A stretch of 64,000 nt of DNA, taken from contig NC_134414.1 in NCBI RefSeq assembly GCF_030867145.1, positions 62,779,397-62,843,396 of the forward strand, read 5' to 3'. Below the pieces are notes generated by a model. The model searched no databases and had not been told where the DNA came from. It saw only the letters and a list, made by a program, of their open reading frames with translations. Both the position numbers and the translations under genes were made by a program. This stretch comes from Opisthocomus hoazin. Its lineage: Eukaryota; Chordata; Aves; Opisthocomiformes; Opisthocomidae. Shown piece by piece: positions 34,571 to 47,400 of this stretch (position 1 is its first letter; every line of letters begins with the position of its first letter).

Positions 34571-34640
34571 CAGGGGGGTTGGACTAGATGATCCACAGAG
34601 GTCCCTTCCAATCCCGAACATTCTGTGATTCTGTGATTCT

Positions 34641-37600
34641 CAGCAGAGAAGTCCATCCCCTGTTGACCTTAACTAGGGATACAATGCAGCTTACTGTGCC
34701 ATACAACTTTCCACAGTTCAGCCTGAGACTTCATCTTTATTTTGGTGTCAAAGGAGCTTAAGAAGCTTCAAAACATTGCCCACATTTCTACCACTGCCTT
34801 TTTCCAGCTCAGAAGCCCAGTGTTTCAAATGCTGGGGAATGATGAGCTGAGAGCACTGACCACATGCGCTAGGCTAAATACGCCGTAATCTCTCTCAGGG
34901 AAGAAGAAGACATTGTGTAACATGCAATCTCTCATTTTCGAGCATGGAGAGCCTTCCAGGTGCTCTTCTGGTGAGAGGCTGGCACTTGCAGAACAGGATC
35001 CTAAACTGGATTGACCGAGGAGATTCTTGCACGTAGTCTGGGACAGAAGAGGCACTTCTCCCTTCCCAGGACAGAGAAACAGAGGCAGGGAAAACACCAA
35101 GACTAGAGAGAAATCTTTTATACCAACTCTGGGCAGAGCTCCCTGAGATTTCATGCTCCTGTGGGAACATTATGTTTTCCCTCTGCCACATGCAGTGACT
35201 CACATTAGGAGAGGGAAACAAACTCCTCATGCAGGACTCTCTGCAGCCAGTTCCAGACCAGTAAAGGCAATTCCCAGTGAGCAGAGTGTTTTTGGTAGCA
35301 TTCCCAGATCTTGCCAACGAGCAGCATGGCACATGCCAGCAGTCACTCGGCAAACCTAGCCAAAGCTCTAGTATTGATCTTGAATGTCCTCTCTTTTTCC
35401 CAGCAAGACACTGGAAATAGCATAAGGCTCTCCATTCACTTGGCAGTGCAGCCTACAGACACAGCAGGGAAGCGCCGTGGGACTCATCACACAGGAGAGA
35501 CAGATGGGCTCTTCCCCTCTCTTCCCTTTGTCTGTGCTTACTTGAACACCCTCCTCCTCTTGTAGACTAAGCTTTAGGGATATTGCATGGCTGCACAGTT
35601 AGTAGTACGGATACCCATGACCATGCCATCTCCTCTAGGTTCATGGTCTCAGGAGTTATCACGCCATCCTCTCTAGACCTTTTCTCTAAGCAGGTCTTGG
35701 GGCATGGTTTGCAGACGCACCAGTCTAGCTGAATGTTCTCATAGTCACACAGTTTAGGTGTCAGATGTATGTGCAGCAAGAATTTTGGTCTAGATAACCA
35801 CGCTATATTTTTAGCACCTCCATGCGCTCCTGAGACTGCAGGGAATGTTGGCTTGGGCTTGTCCCTCAAGGTCCTCCAGCTCTAGCCGCTGAAAGCATGC
35901 TCCCCCTTGGTGCTGAAGGAAGTGGAGGCCCAGTTAAAGTCTTCTGAAGAACTGCAGGTGTCAGGTAGGGCTGCCTGTCTCAGCGGGATGGAGCATAGCC
36001 CACTGCCATGGAGATCACATTCATATTTACGATACCTATGTCTGGGAGAATTACACGGGAAAGACCTTCTACTCCATCTCCCAATGAAACCATCAGATAG
36101 TCAAGTTTGATTCCAAAATATCTTGGATCTCTCATACTAAGCATAACTAAAGTATGCTACAGCTGTGTCCTAAGATTATAACGAACACTGTTCCCTTGTT
36201 GTATGACAGTAATTCCCTCCTCTTTTTGTCACTGGTAATTCTTCTCTTGATCACTGCTGTGTGGCCACTACTATTACAAGAAACTTAGACAGTGTTGGTT
36301 TGTTTGCCTCACTGCTACCTTGAGGCACTTCTCTTGCACTCAGTGCCCATCACTGAAGCCTGCCCTCCCTCCCCTGGGTCTCATTTACAGATATGCTCTG
36401 TGGCCCCAGGAGACACTTTGCATAGTTTAAAAATTAGCACTCAGTCTAAAGATGGGAGGATTGCCAGCTAGTCAAGCAGCACTAAAAATCATCCTTTTTT
36501 CATTCTGCCTAGCTCAGTACTCCACCTTCCAAAAGCAAATTATACACTTCAGTTTTCAATGTTTTCCCTAGTCTTGCCTTACTGCCCTATATTCTCAGCT
36601 GAATTATATTCTTACTTTGCAGAGCACTGCCCTGCTACAATGAGATACAGCACTTACCTCCGCTAGTCCTCTTTCTATTTTGTTTTGGGGTTTTTGTTAA
36701 ATTTTAGTTTAATCTTCAGGAACCAAATAGATGGGTAGAAGGAAATAAGGAGGAGAAGGTAAACACAAGACTGATGTGACACAGAGGAGGAAGATTAGGG
36801 GAAGGAGAGAGTTCATGGCCAGAAATCAGCTGCATTTGAGCTGCATGCACGGGCTGTTTACTTCACTGATGTCCAGGAGGTGTAAAAGAATGAGGTCATG
36901 AGGTGCGCCCGCTCAGCTTTTTGCTACTTTTGCTTTGCTTGCTCCACTTCAAAGTTGGTTTAATCTCTGGAAAGGCTTTTTCTGTTGTCTAGTTGTCGTT
37001 GCAAACAGAAGGATGGTGAGTAGGAGGCCATTCAAGACCATACATTACATATTTAATCATTGTTTCCTCTAATGCAAGGCTTATTGCTATAGGCATGCTT
37101 TCCATTTTATGCATCTCTCCCTTGGGCCACATATAATTCTTCATATTGTGGTTGACATTCGGGCATTTAAATTACAGCTCTCTATCTTGCCTTGCAGACT
37201 GCGATGACTTTCTTGGCTTTAGAGTATTTGCTGTCCAGATGGTTGCTGTCAAAGAAGAAACAGGTGGTATCACTGACATGTGGTTTGCCTATAAATTTCT
37301 TCAACAGAAAAACAGAGTAAAATTTCATAATGTTCTGAAGCTTGATGGTCTGTATTATTAAATGACCAGGAGTCCTAGGTAGTCTCTGTGGGACTCGGGG
37401 AGAGAGCCTTGAAACAGTCTCTGTGCAACTTGAAGACGACTCTTTATCAGGCTGGCATCTTCTTTCCCCAAAGACCTGACGCTGCCCTGGCAGGCTTGAC
37501 TCCCACCTCAAATAATTTCTTCTCTTTTCTGCAAATTCTGCAATTGCTTCTGGAGGGAGTGCTCGGCAGTGGATGTGACTGCAGCAGCAGAGAGGGCAGC

Positions 37601-40335
37601 GGCAAATCAGGCGAGGGAGGGAGGCCAGGAGAGCCCCGGGAGAGGTGGTGGGTCCAGTGTGTTCATCTATATCTCTCTCCAGCATTCCCTCCACTAGATG
37701 GTACTCGGGCAACACATTTGTCTTCATAGGCTTTCCCAGCGATGATAATTGTAATACAGTGTCACTGCGTAGAGAAGCAGAAAACGTCAGGCTTTTTGGG
37801 GTGCAGGAAACTTCTGGTGAAGACTGTCAAACTTTCAAGGTGAAATATTCAAAATTTAGCCAAGAAAACAGGTGGTCTGAGCAAGCTTAGTTTGCTTTTG
37901 CATCTGTTACGACAATCTTCATTTGCCTATATTGTGTTCTATTTTCCATATTTTCATTTTTATTTGTCCTCTAAGGGCAAATATAATGTAGAATGTTGTT
38001 ACAGAAAACAAATGGTAAGAATTATGTGAAAATTAGGTCCTACCACTATCTTTTCCCAAATGTTACTATTTAACAAAAACAATAATTAATTTGCCTGTCC
38101 TTACAAACGCCTAGATTATTTGCTGCAATATATGGCATCCAGAGCAAGGCAAAACTAACCCTTACATCTTATACAGCTTAATCCAATAGTTTATTTGTGT
38201 CACTGGCAGTCAGCAGCCCAGTAAATCACAGTGCCCATGCACTTCACAATCTTCCTATATCTTACACTGGTGCTTTTCATACCTGGACTTTTCTACCTTT
38301 GGGACTTTTTTCCAAGTGGAGGAGGGGAGTGAGAAGAAGAGAGAACAGTGAAGAGAGATGAGTGAACCTACATATTCACAGCTGTATTGGGATTCTTACG
38401 TCCTAGACTAAGTGTGGAACCTTATTCCATGGCCAATGTTGAAATCTATGGCTATTTGAGTTGTAAGATCATGTGAGTGAGGTGGGTTACATTTTGCAAT
38501 TTCTGCTCCAAGACAAACAGAATTGCAATATGGTTTGTACAACTTGTCAGCCAAAAATGCTGTACAGCAATAAAGAAGCAGGACTCCCAGGCTGTGCTGG
38601 AGGCTCTGACAGCTTATCAGATGAGCACAAAAGCTATCTGAAAGAGAAAAAGATGAAATAAACACCTAGCTAATAGGGCATGCTGGTATGTCTCTCGGAC
38701 TTTTAAAGTCAATAATCACTGAACTTTTCTGGAAGAAAAATTTGCAAACTGTCTGCAACAATTAGCCTCTCCCCACAATTTCTCTGTACGTGACTGGAGG
38801 ATTCAAAGTATTTTATATACCTTCTTTTCACATCCTCTGACTGTAAGACCTCCCTGAACTCTAGAAAAACATCAGAAGAGACAAAAGGAGAAGATAATGT
38901 ACATTTCACGTTATATATTTCTTATAACTCTAGGAGCTTTTATTGGTTATTAGTGTTACAATAATGTACGACATTCCTCAAGAAACTTCAGGTTGACAGT
39001 ATCAATCTCTGGCCAAAATGTATGTAAGATGCTCTGAGGGCATTTTTAACGAAGAAAAATGAGATTTTCATAGATCTTGTTCTTTTAATGTACACATTTC
39101 AGAATTCTGTTAGAAAAGGTTACATGAGGGAAGACAGCTTGAGTTAGTTCCACCAGCATTAAAGCAAGATTAATTTTTCCTTTCGTTTTTTTTTTTTTTC
39201 AGAACTGGTACCATTTTCATGCATGTAAAGAGCTTTTCTGCCTGCTAACAACTCTTTACTTTCTAATGAACCTATGACTGGCAGAAAGTTGAGCTTTTCT
39301 TTCCTCCCACTAATACCCCCATTGTATGTGTCTTGTTCACCAGTATTGTGTATCAGTCACAAGCTGACTCCTTTGTGCCTTTGTAAAGTATCAATTTAGT
39401 CAGCATTATCTACTGGGGAGACAATGCTGCCAGTAAACGTGAACGCAAAATCCTGTAGCATTATAAGCCCTCAAACACACTGGTGCAGGCAGGAGGCCCG
39501 CAGCCTGGGAGGTGGCGAGGCTGCGGCCGCAGAGGTCTGAGGGAGCAGGCAGGCAGCCAGGACAGGACCGGCTGCCGGGGCCGGCCCAGGCGCAGGGGTG
39601 GTCATGAGCTCAGGCAGCGTCTTCTTTCTGGCTGCCAGTTGGGTTGCTTGGCTGGAAAAAATCCCTGTGCCATCCAAATCTGCCTGCCAACCTGCCTGCG
39701 ACTTGACTATGCCGATATTTGACCAGACTGACACATTCCCAGCGTCTGTTTGCATTTTCGCTTGATCAGGCTTTTCCAATACTAAACTGATTTCGCTGTG
39801 TTAGAAAAACAACACCAAAACCAAACCCCGTGACACACGCAGAACGTAGTGGCTCAGTCGCTGGATCCCACTACCCGCAAGGAGTCTGTGGCTCCTCGTA
39901 CCTGCAGATGCGAGTTAGCTCCCCGTCGGTCTCTAGGTAGACTTTAAAAGGGAAGGTCAGACCAACTTAACTCTCTCCTTTCATATTTTCCTGCCTGGGC
40001 GATGGTCAGCAGAACCACCCAACCCCCACTGCACCTCCACGAGGAGGGCAGCAGCTCTGTGGGGGTTCTGTGTCTTTGGATGAAATTGTCCCTTTGTTAG
40101 TCCAAAATAGCTGAAATTGGGCAACTTTCCAAGCATGCAGTGAAAGACGTATGTTTGAGACAGTGCTTAGAGAAGGCTGAGGATGGAGGACTGAAAAAGA
40201 GGTGCCTGACTGGCTGGGTTCCCACTGGAGTGATTAATGTAATGTTGCTGGGATTTTACTGCATTATTAATGAAGTGTTAGGGTGCCTGGAGCACTGGAA
40301 AAACATCTCTGGAAAATTATTGCTAAAAATCTGAA
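34641..40335. other. non-coding interval
   Basis: Unique sequence, no recognised repeats. A 181-codon minus frame (37,727-37,182) and a GC-rich patch at 39,480-39,620 were looked at; neither shows domains or codon patterns of a known family. T-run at 39,186-39,199. Confidence 0.4.
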
Positions 40336-40962
40336 TTGGTGTATTGGGTAACCTTTCATATTATTTTTTTTTCCTTGCCCATAGAGTTCTTATCATGCCA
40401 GAGGAAGGCTATAAATAATAACGAGCAGGAACAAGACCACGCAGGCGCTGCTCCTTCCACCTCCCCAAGGAGCGGTGGCCCGGCTGTCAGCAGCCCCTGG
40501 GTGCCAGCAGCCCATGGGACCCTTGTCCAGGGGCTCGGGGCTGCAATCACCGAGCTCCCCCAGGCTCTCCACCAAAGCTCAGGGGCCGGGGAGACGGTGC
40601 CCATGGAGTTCTGCTTTGCGGAACGGTATTGGGATCCGGCAGGGAATAGTCTGGGATGGTTTAGGGCTATTGTTTCCATTGATGAAGCTTGCATCTTGGA
40701 TGACCAGTATAAAATATCTCTACTTTTTTCCCCTTATGCTGTTATTTCCTTTTTCATTCGCTTTGTCATGCCTTTTTTTTTCTTCTTTTCTAAATCTTCA
40801 GCTCTTCTGATCTGTATTTTAATAATCTCATCTTTTCTCGTGGTAGTGACAGTGGGTTTGGTTGGGGGGGATTTTTGTTGCTTTTTCTGTTGTGGGCTTT
40901 GGTTTTTGTTTTTTTCTTTTTTTTTTAAACTGCTGTGCTTTAAGCCAGCCTTGCCTGTCTGA
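40336..40962 (+). other. open frame of 208 codons, unrecognised, probably not a gene
   Basis: The frame begins in AT-rich sequence, crosses a GC-rich patch (40,430-40,640) and ends in a T-rich tract that gives strings of Phe, Leu and Val. The C-terminal third reads like a membrane segment only because TTT and TTG codons dominate. A splice-acceptor-like TTTTCCTTGCCCATAG ends at about 40,385, inside the frame. A 112-codon frame lies opposite on the minus strand. I know no homologue. It could be a lncRNA exon. It lies directly next to the CpG-rich patch at 40.97-41.5 kb. Confidence 0.2.
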
Positions 40963-40969
40963 AGCTTCC

Positions 40970-41490
40970 AGTTGCTAAGCGACTTTTCCCCTCCGCCCTT
41001 CCCGCAGACCGGTTGCCATAGCGCTGCCAGCCTCGGCTATCAAGTAGCAGAGAGCACTCATTACTTACCGGAAAAAAAAAAAAAAAAAGCAAAACACAAA
41101 AAACACCAAACCAAAACCAAAAACCAGGGCTGCACGGACAAATAAACATTTTCTTTTTAATTCATTTTGCGAGCCGGCGGGAGGATCCCCGCGCACATTA
41201 CAGCCACGGTTGCACGCTGCGTTATCTTCTTGCCGAAGTTTTCGGTTCGGTCTCTGCATTGAAAAGGAGGGACCGCAGTGCTGACTCATGGACACCTGTG
41301 ACGTTGTTCACGGCAGCAACAGATATTTGAGGATATACTTTCTAAGACGCTGGTTTTCGTACCTGAGCGACTGGTATCGCGCCCTCCGTGACTGTAATCC
41401 GCCCAGCGCGAGCAGGTGCTCTGCAGCCCTGCGAATCTGAGCATCTTCCCTTAGAAACCGCGTGATGTGGTTAGAGCTTTTCTCCCGAGA
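40970..41490. promoter_or_regulatory. small CpG-rich candidate promoter with X-box-like motifs
   Basis: CpG density is raised in an otherwise CpG-poor region. Two RFX/X-box-like motifs lie close together: GTTGCTAAGCGAC (40,971-40,983, 10 of 12 half-site positions) and GTTGCCATAGCGCT (41,012-41,025, one perfect half-site). An AP-1 site TGACTCA lies at 41,282-41,288 and a CRE-half TGACGTT at 41,299-41,305. X-box motifs are typical of cilium-related promoters bound by RFX factors. A poly(A) run at 41,071-41,088 splits the patch. Direction of transcription is unclear. Confidence 0.4.
41071..41088. repeat. poly(A) run
   Basis: Uninterrupted adenines followed by A-rich sequence; possibly the relic of a retroposed copy, but no target-site duplication was found. 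Confidence 0.85.
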
Positions 41491-41493
41491 CAT
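41308..41493 (-). CDS. 61-codon frame of unknown nature in a CpG-rich patch
   Basis: The minus-strand frame starts at an ATG with A at -3 and ends at TGA. The product is basic and leucine-rich. Its second half (RRARYQSLRYENQRLRKYI) has spacing suggestive of an amphipathic or coiled-coil helix, slightly bZIP-like without the DNA-contact signature. I recognise no homologue. A frame this short can stay open by chance in GC-rich DNA. It could be the first coding exon of a small gene, as the surrounding patch looks promoter-like, but no good splice donor ends it. Offered as a candidate only. Confidence 0.2.
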   Translation of the reverse strand: MSREKSSNHITRFLREDAQIRRAAEHLLALGGLQSRRARYQSLRYENQRLRKYILKYLLLP

Positions 41494-41499
41494 TTTTTA

Positions 41500-44400
41500 G
41501 TAATAATAACATCATATGTACGTAAAATGTGAGGTGTGCTACCATCAAAGGCTAAAAGAATACACACTGGTCAAAACTTGGCTTTTCTTTTCAAACGAAC
41601 TCAAACAAATTTGTATGAAGAATCATACCCAGAGAGAGTCTTCCATTATTTAAAGAAAAATGATATCCCCAGTGGCTTGGGTGAGACAAAAATTAATGTC
41701 GGCCCTAATACTTAATAAACAAGAAGGAAAACCTGACACCTTTCTGCTCTAAAACGGTGAGCTTTCTCGTCATCAGCCTGCTGATTGCCAGGCTGGGTGC
41801 TATAGCGTGACATGGAGCGTGGAAATGCAGACCCGGGGTCTCTCATCAGCCACACCATCCATCATACCCAGTCCAAAAAAAACAAAAGAAGTATTTGACT
41901 TTTGTATAAAAATGAAAGTGTGCAGGCTTTAAAACACCTGCTAATAAAGAATTTGGTAGTGTAAGATTACCCAGGTGAGAACATAAATCATGTGAGTTGA
42001 ATTTGAGTTGATAGTCGGGGGAGAGAGGCTCTTCCACCAATAAATGTTACAAGCGGTAGTTGAGTTGGGCATAGAATAGTTGCAGTTGTTCTGTGACTTT
42101 AGCTTCTATTAATCACTACAAAAGCCTCCACCTTGGGCTGTCAGCATAAAGCCTCTCTTAACATCCAGGGAACTTTCTTCCCACGTTCTGCAGTCGGTGA
42201 GATACTGCGATAATAAATGCAGCGAGGAGCTAGACTCCGTGTCCTTACATGCCCTTCCATTTATCCAATCCAGCATCTGCCTGTTCGAATGAGTGCATCA
42301 GATACAGGCAGTGTGCCAGCTATTAAAATGTTACACCTACCGCCATGGAGCTGAATTGTACATTTTGTTTTTCCCTTGTCCTTGAAAAGGACTCACTCCT
42401 GAAGTAAGAGGAGTGTGCTTAATGGCTCCTTGTCTTAAATTCCCTATTTACCCATATATCTGTTCCCTGATTTGGTGTTTTGTATTCTCTTCTCTTTATG
42501 CTATTCTTGGGAACATTAAACACCATTGTGCAAGAAAAATCGTTTTAAGAAAACTTTTGCCAACTGTATGGAAAACTGATTTCAAAATCTGTTTCTAGTC
42601 TGATGAAGCACGCACATCAAATATTGTGAGGGGACCAAAAAAAAAAAAAAAAAGATTATTTCAAAGGTTCCTTTTTTAAAAAAACAGGACTTTTTGTTCT
42701 TCTTAGGAGCTGACCTGACATAACTTCAGCCAGGGGTCCCCGTGCTGCAGTCAGAATCCAGACATCACTGAGGTTTCAATAAATTCACATTTTCTTACTG
42801 AAAAAAAAAAGTGGCAAAAAGTAATTCTCAGCTTTACCGTCTGTTGCTCTAAAGGAACTAAGGATTTGAGAATGGCTATGTTCAATAAATTTGGAATTGA
42901 AGGTCTATGGAACAGACCTTTTTGTCCTGGAATTACTGATTTAAGCAAAAATATTGCCAGAATTATTAAGTGAAGACCCTTGCCTAATCACAGAATTAGG
43001 TGAAGATCCTTATTCTTAATTATATTGCTTTAGCTCTAGGCTTCATTTCATCCAGAAGAGAAATTACTGGAATAAAGGTTAAATATCCAAATCAGAAATA
43101 TTATTGCCTGTGTTCCTTGATGTTTGAAATGGTAATAGAACAAATTGAACATTAACCCAGTAGGACTGGGGCATCTCTATTTGCATGGTTTAGACATCTG
43201 AATTGAGCAATAACTTCTCCATGCTGAAATTATGCAATGATTGTTAGTCAGTCTTTCATTTCCTGAAGCATTTGTGCACAGATTACATCCGCATATTATA
43301 TTTTATTATGACTCATTAAAATGCTAATCAACAAAAGTATGCTACCAGAGTTGCAGGAGAGATCTACATCATTAAATGGGTCTCCATTTTGATACCTTTT
43401 TCATAGCCAACACAACACATCAACCTAAATCCACATCAACAGCTTGCTTTCTAAGTCTATGAACAACGCTTGCCTTGTGCATTGCCAGTCTCAATGCATC
43501 TGTTTTGTGCAAGTCCTCTCTTTCTGATTTCTTTCTGGTTTCTGAACCTTTTCTCCCAACACCCCCAACCTGTTCTCAAGGTCAAACCACTATATCATGG
43601 TTAAGATACTGCCATGAGAACCACTTCCTCGACTGTCTGATTCTTGTACTTCACCTACCTATCACAGTCCCCAAACCTTTTTCTGTGCTCACATAAAACC
43701 TTTGATTGCTGCTTTTTCTGTATCAATTTCAGATCTGCTTGTTCTAGCATTTTCTCTTTGTGTCTAACTCCTCTCTCCAATCCTGTCCTATGCAGTTATT
43801 TGTGTTCACAACAAAGTACCTGCACAGTCACCTAAGTTGCTTATCAGGAAATGCTTTCACCATCCACAAATTCTGAAAGCCAAGATACCAAACTGGCCAA
43901 ATGTTACGTTGTCCTTACAGCTGACAGACAGGACACTGATGTCCCTTAAAACTTCTAGGTAACGATAACTTTACATCAGCACAATTTCCATTTTGCCAAA
44001 TCTTAGTTGCTCTCATGCTAGAATTAGATTTTGGGAAACTGTAATTTCTCACCAGATCTATGCTTATCCTGTTCCCTTGTTTTCTACTACTGACCATACT
44101 TTCATATTCTATTGATAATTTTCCTTGCCACCCAGACTATTTTTTTAAAAAATGTTCTGTAAAGTTACTTCCCTCTGATAAGTGAAAATTCCTCAATCTT
44201 AGCGTCTATTTCTTGAACATTCACATTAAAATCTAGACTCTGAATCCCAATATTCAAAGATATTTTTCTTTGCTTAGTGAAAATTACTGAAAACGAATGT
44301 CCACTTTTAATTCAGTATTGCAGTCTACCACTTTCAAAGACACCACTATACTGGCAGGAGGAGTCATATTTGTCGCTCAGCTCCACCAAAGCAATTATGT

Positions 44401-47400
44401 CCCTTTGCCTTGGACTTTGTATCAACTCGCTTCTTGTGTCACTGACTTATTTTCTTGTGTCCCTGGCGCCTGGGTCTACTGGGGCAGGATTTGTGGACTT
44501 CTCTGTGTTTTAATTTGGACATCAAGTTATATGAACTGACGTCATGACTTTAGGAAGCCCCAGGTTTATCTGACTATGGACAGTGAAAGCAAACAGTGAT
44601 GACAGTCCTGAGAAATGAGAAAGTTGGCCCAAGTAAAAGAATTACTTTCACTCTCACCTGATAACAGAGCCATAACTGGGATTAGCTGAATCTGGGACTA
44701 CCATGACTTGGTTTAGATAGCTGTGACTGAAGAAGGTTGAGGCATTCTGGCTGCTTTCAAAATAAATATGTCGATCATCTGCTCTCATTGGCTCCCACTC
44801 CAGTTGGCTTACTTGAGTTTTTTAAAAGTAGTATGTCTGTTTGTTGTGCACCTGGTGTAATTCTATTTTTGTGCTACTATGCGGGATTTTATCAAGTACA
44901 TAAATCATGCTGAGTACTGCAGTATTTTGAGCATGTGTATGTGCATGTAACTCTAACACATAGCCTCAGAGAAAAACTTTTGTCAGAATTATAGATTGCT
45001 AGATATTCATTATTCACCATTGTTTGGATTTCTGTCGAAAACATTTTATTATCCTTTTAGTTTGATAGCAGTTTTCTAGACCATTGTGCAAGCTTCAGTG
45101 TTACTTAGCAGTTAATCTCGCCCAAAAATGCAATAACAGGCTTCTTTGTCTACCCAAATTCACACTGTTTGCTGTTCGATCTAATCAAAGAAAAATAAAC
45201 ACCATTCATTTTTATCCTACTACATTTCCTTTCACTGTACTCTCCAAATACTAATACTGTTCATACATACCAGTAGTAAGTGAAAAAAATGCATATAGAA
45301 GAAGTTAAATTTCAGACTGAAACAACTTGTGGTACGAAATAATAATATCCATTAAGAGTAAACGAGAAATTCTAGCATGTTATGTGGATGTTTTGAAGCT
45401 CTGGCTGGGGTCCACGGATGCTCAGATGTTGCTGTGAGGGAGACCTTCAGAAATGAGTGGACAGATAAAAACAGTATCTGTATTTTCCTTTTTTTTTTTT
45501 TTGTTTAAGCTTTGTATATATGTGATTTCTTTCTCCAGTAACAAACATGTAATGAGGTTCCTCTTAAAATGATAGTGACCTTAGGTAAGCAGTTTTCTAA
45601 GTCCATTACAGGATGAACTTTCTACGCCCTTTCTGGAAAAGTGATTATTTAGAGCCATCAATATCTGTTTCAAATCCCCTACTTCCATGCTTTTCAATTG
45701 AAGACACCTAAGTAGAATTCTAATTCTTTCCTCTCTCTACAGAGGATAAAATGTAATAGCCCATGGCTTCACAGATAAATGCTTTTTTGTTGCTGTTGCC
45801 ATGTTTTTTGTCTCTTGTATAATTCTTTTTTTTTTCTTTTTCTTAGCCTAATTCCCTATTCTCTTGTAGATTTGTATTTCAGATTTTAGCCAGCGGCATG
45901 AAGTGATTCTCAGAGAGCCTCTTGAAACTTCTGAGTCCATTCCATGATGAAATCAGCATGAACGTTCTTGTCTCATGGGACTCCTGGAATAGATAAAAGC
46001 CTTCAAGGGCATCTACAAAGTGAAAAACCACAAAAAGAAAAAATAAAGTCGACTACAACTCAACCTGCTTTTTTACCATGGGTGAGAAAGACCATCCTCT
46101 TATCTCAGAATCAAGGCCTTGGTCCAGCTTTCACTGAAGACAGTGGAATGTTTTCCTGCATCAGTTCCCAGCACTCTTCCACAGTACTTGGCGTTAAAGC
46201 AAGCACTTACGTATAGTGACATATAGTCAGGCCACGGCGATAACCCAGATCACTATTTCCTTCCCAGACTATGCAACTGTCTGGCAATGTTCTGCGCTTG
46301 TGTGTTTCTTTAAGGCTTTTATTACTTTATCAAAGCTTTGAGAGTACATGTTATATTTTTCAAGATGCCATATGCACCATGCAGCCTAACTTTCACTAAA
46401 AGTCATTTGGACTTTCAAGTTAGGTCGATGCAGAAAGAAAAAGACCTGAGTGTTTGAGGTATGACTTACAAGTAGTATTGTTCCTCTCTTTCTTTGCAGT
46501 CTTTTCGTTGACCTAAGTCAAACTCTTGCCATCTTGTACCACTCCATTAGGGCAAGATGAACCTCAAATTAATTTAATGTGGCCTTTTAGGATCTGCCTT
46601 GTTGTGTGGCATCCGCTGTTTGCACAAGGAATACCAAACAGCAGCCATTTACTGTTAATATAGGAAACAGAACTAAAATTTATTCTCATTATTAAATAAA
46701 ATTTATCTGCATTATTTACATGCTTGTAAGCAAGGCCTTTCGTAAATAGATCACCAGCTTTTCATGTCCTGGAACGTAGTGCCTATAGACCGTGATATAC
46801 AGAGGCAACTAATCTCCTAACTGTAAGTTAGGTGTTGGTAGAAGTTCAGGTACTTCAGTATCAGCTGGGAGCCTTTGAGGACCTGGTCACAGAGAATATG
46901 GAATACATAAAAGCATTCCAGAACAACATACATTTTAATACCACTGTTCCCCTTCCCTTGCCCTGGAAAACCCCATAATGAGCCTTGTTGGTTGCTTAAC
47001 AGCACCTTTGTTCACAGATCACCCTGACCTGGGCACGCAGGCTTCTTCCTTGTGTTCACCTCAGGAGTCCTGAAGTTACAGATGACAATGAGATGCTGGG
47101 AAGGGTGCCTGTAAGTCCTCCATCTGCAATAAATTCTCTAAGAAGCCTGGGCATCTCGGACCAATAGTTCAAAGAATTGAATACAGAAATCCCAGGGAGG
47201 AAATGTCTGTTTAAGAGCTTTGGGAAAAATTTGTGCTCGCTCATTTTAGCTACTTAACTGAAATACTTGAATGAGAACGCAGATTCTTAACGTTTCCTAT
47301 AATGGTATCTCCAGAAAGGAATTCCTATCCCAACAGGGCAAAACAGACACCTCTAGAGGGCTGTCTCCCTCCACTTTCCCCATAGGGACCTTGGGTGACT

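Larger units (their letters stand above)
32168..34640 (+). mobile_element. young 5'-truncated CR1 LINE with rearranged ends
   Basis: Body: plus-strand CR1 from the C-terminal endonuclease region through RT to the 3' UTR. The first 49 bp (32,168-32,216) match its own 3' end at 34,436-34,484 with four mismatches, then the sequence jumps to the endonuclease region. At the far end, the terminal unit (a CAGGGGGGTTGGACTAGATG block followed by octamer repeats) is present twice: 34,481-34,570 and 34,571-34,640. This points to head-to-tail joining, template switching or insertion of one copy's end into another. Flanking target-site duplications were not found. Confidence 0.93.

Noticed and set aside
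37182..37727. 181-codon minus-strand frame
   Set aside because: No domain, signal peptide or recognisable family; composition changes sharply midway, and the frame opposite on the plus strand is also open.
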